Assembly (NCBI GenBank): GCA_028023455.1
Contig: JAQFVV010006238.1
Span: 5,836,572 to 5,900,571, forward strand
Direction: 5' to 3'
DNA: 64,000 nt
Origin: Epiperipatus broadwayi
Lineage: Eukaryota; Onychophora; Udeonychophora; Euonychophora; Peripatidae
The notes beneath the pieces are model-generated. The model searched no databases, was not told where the DNA came from, and saw only the letters and a list, made by a program, of their open reading frames with translations. Made by a program: the position numbers and the translations under genes. Shown one piece after another: positions 62,736 through 64,000 of the stretch. The stretch's first letter is position 1. Each line of letters opens with the position of its first letter.

Positions 62736-62882
62736 TGAGTAGGCATTAGATAGGGATTTAATGCACAAGATTTCTGGCATCCATTGAATAATCTGGCTTT
62801 CACTGAGTGGCACTACTGTAAAGAGAGTTTTTCCTGTTTTCTAACAAAGTTTCTGTAAGAAATGTAAGATCAAAGTATTCCA

Positions 62883-63885
62883 TTTTAGAGAATTGTCCAA
62901 TTTTGGCACATTTATCTCACATCCCTTTTAAAAAAATCAAGAAAGACTTGCCAATGTTACTTATGAAATTAATAAAAATAAAACAAAAGATATAAAGAAA
63001 TAAAGAAAAGGGTAGAAAGTAAAAGGAAAATCAGCAATAGACAAAGAGATAAGAACATAAATTCAACCACAGTCTTAAAGAATTTGACAATGATCTATGA
63101 AAAAAGTAATGGAAGCACCGTGAAGCCATAAATTGGAAAATATTAATTCATTGTGCAGAAATACAAAAACAAAAAGATTTCATGTTATTCATATTAATTT
63201 TATGACAAACAATGTTAGTTCTTAAAATATTTTCAAGAAATAATTTAACATCATATTAATTAAGATTCACTAGCATATTAAAAAAAAATATCTAATGTAT
63301 TTTGTATTGATATTAAAATAAATTTTTGAAAAGAATTCAGTAAAATAAAAATTAATCCTGAAAAGAAAAGTTAACGTTTTTTGTCACTGAAGAATGAGGT
63401 ATGCTACCTTTCTCACTGGAAGTTAAAAAAGAGTAACCAAAATTATTTTTCCTATTATTAATATTATTATATATGTTATTGTTAAATTCTAGCATTGAAA
63501 ATAATGTGATCTATGAGCTGGAATGAATATGGAATCATGAGCTGGACAAATATGTTTCGTAGAATTCATAAGCTTTAGATAAAATATACTAGTGGGAAAT
63601 GTCTATTATACTTTTTCCTCATAAAGGGAGTAGTTTGTGAATACATATCTCCTGCCTTACATGAATTGTGATAAATCGAATGCTTTCCATTTTAACTGTG
63701 ATTTTGACTTTTTATGAAATGAAAGTTTAGAATCTGAAAAGAAAATGTTTTTTAACACTTTTTTCAAGCCATGATGAAATATAAAAATATCTATTTCTAT
63801 AATTAGAATTAGACAAATTATTAAATACAAAATTGTCAGTTTTATTATGAAAATCAAAACTACTATTATTACAAGTCATTACATA
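62883..63885. other. AT-rich intergenic DNA
   Basis: No gene recognised. Part may be decayed upstream sequence of the CR1/Jockey-like LINE. Confidence 0.45.
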
Positions 63886-63972
63886 TAATAATAATAATAA
63901 CAACAACAACAACAACATTAACAATAATAATAATAATAACAATAACAATAACAATAATAATAATAATAATAA
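63886..63972. repeat. (AAT)n/(AAC)n microsatellite
   Basis: AAT units interrupted by AAC blocks at 63899-63916 and 63938-63955. The poly-Leu frame 63727-63996 (minus) is an artefact of it. Confidence 0.95.
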
Positions 63973-64000
63973 ACTGAGAGAGTGCAAATTTCTCAAGCGC

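Larger units (their letters stand above)
62483..62840. mobile_element. family C hammerhead foldback element (62k), nested in LINE-3 endonuclease
   Basis: Outer ends AAAACAGGAAAAACTCTC and GAGAGTTTTTCCTGTTTT are exact inverted partners. Inner pairs include GTAGTGCCACTCAGTG against CACTGAGTGGCACTAC, CAGACTAGTTTCTAGCTTGT against its complement, and TTGGATCTGA against TCAGATCCAA at the loop (about 62640-62682). It separates TETLL from the next conserved endonuclease residues, so it is an insertion. I see no convincing target-site duplication. The core region matches the 30.6-kb foldback. The 30.6-kb copy also shares GTTTTTCCTGTTTT just outside its right arm (30878). Confidence 0.85.
59790..62882 (-). 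mobile_element. CR1/Jockey-like LINE with a nested foldback (LINE-3)
   Basis: On the minus strand the endonuclease starts near 62882, is split by a hammerhead foldback (62483-62840), resumes to about 62220, and is followed by the RT and a 3' UTR ending at ATTTAAATAAATGAATTGAA and (ATC)n at 59790-59808. The last about 0.3 kb of the 3' end is also present in the upstream tandem unit (59015-59360). Confidence 0.75.
60580..62882 (-). pseudogene. CR1/Jockey-like LINE ORF2 pseudogene (APE and RT)
   Basis: Minus strand, several stops. Endonuclease: KMEYFDLTFLTETLL (62882-62842; T-E-T box), then past the foldback VPNCSFLDNRFNIL, DRSMENAV, NIIFGDLNIPDLF (62226-62246; GDFN box as GDLN). Middle: EFCDSVNNL, LNADDFFKHF (61510). 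RT: MIPIFENNSHNCVNNYRHI SVLP (61265-61180), VIYFDLLKAFDKVNH with the first catalytic Asp (60986-61010), FLHKLHKMGFS, GVPWGSILAPVLFNIYINDI (60840-60780; usually G-V-P-Q-G-S), ADDCKIF, the YADD box (60731-60752). The frame 61075-60839 is the longest open piece. This is a different lineage from the L1/Tx1-like LINEs. Confidence 0.85.

Noticed and set aside
63727-63996. Frame with a long poly-Leu run resembling a signal or membrane segment
   Set aside because: It is produced by the AAT/AAC microsatellite read on the minus strand; the rest is AT-rich filler.

Overview
This window is very AT-rich, non-coding eukaryotic DNA from an animal, most likely an invertebrate. The mix of elements supports this: L1/Tx1-like, CR1/Jockey-like and RTE-like LINEs, Penelope-type, Tigger/pogo-like, Merlin and piggyBac-like elements, tRNA-derived SINEs and long microsatellites. 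I cannot name the species. I recognise no intact host protein-coding gene. Every protein similarity I can read belongs to a decayed mobile element.

Layout. 0.6-0.76 kb: short tRNA-derived SINE. 1.3-3.9 kb: L1/Tx1-like LINE. 5.8-6.0 kb: foldback repeat. 6.3-7.5 kb: Tigger-like DNA transposon. 7.7-8.4 kb: Merlin-like fragment. 9.2-9.8 kb: RTE-like LINE tail. 10.2-11.0 kb: foldback with hammerhead ribozyme motifs. 14.4-15.3 kb: palindrome split by a piggyBac-like MITE at TTAA. 16.5-18.1 kb: RTE-like LINE. 18.6-22.8 kb: a cluster of hammerhead-bearing repeats (single copy, decayed tandem array, foldback inside a 98-bp satellite). 27.0-28.5 kb: second Tigger-like copy. 29.4-30.2 kb: Merlin transposase. 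30.6-30.8 kb: hammerhead foldback. 37.7 kb: SINE. 39.2-39.9 kb: RTE-like LINE tail. 43.1-53.0 kb: one L1/Tx1-like LINE (minus strand) split by a 4.3-kb insertion of unknown nature and by a hammerhead foldback with a 13-bp target-site duplication. 53.4-53.8 kb: Penelope-type GIY-YIG endonuclease fragment. 57.1 kb: single hammerhead repeat. 58.3 kb: SINE with a 12-bp target-site duplication. 58.6-60.1 kb: tandem segmental duplication. 60.1-62.9 kb: CR1/Jockey-like LINE whose endonuclease is split by another hammerhead foldback.

The most interesting content is a set of at least ten type I hammerhead ribozyme motifs in three sequence families, here called A, B and C. Most sit in both arms of head-to-head (foldback) repeats. 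The core boxes CUGANGA and GAAA, a stem II hairpin, a tiny stem III with a 2-nt loop, and stem I pairing can be read directly. Family A ends in a pol III B-box-like motif, and one copy has a clear target-site duplication. They resemble the hammerhead-bearing retrozyme and Penelope-like elements known from animals. A Penelope-type endonuclease remnant lies 0.6 kb from one copy, which makes a Penelope-like partner plausible, but that link is inference.
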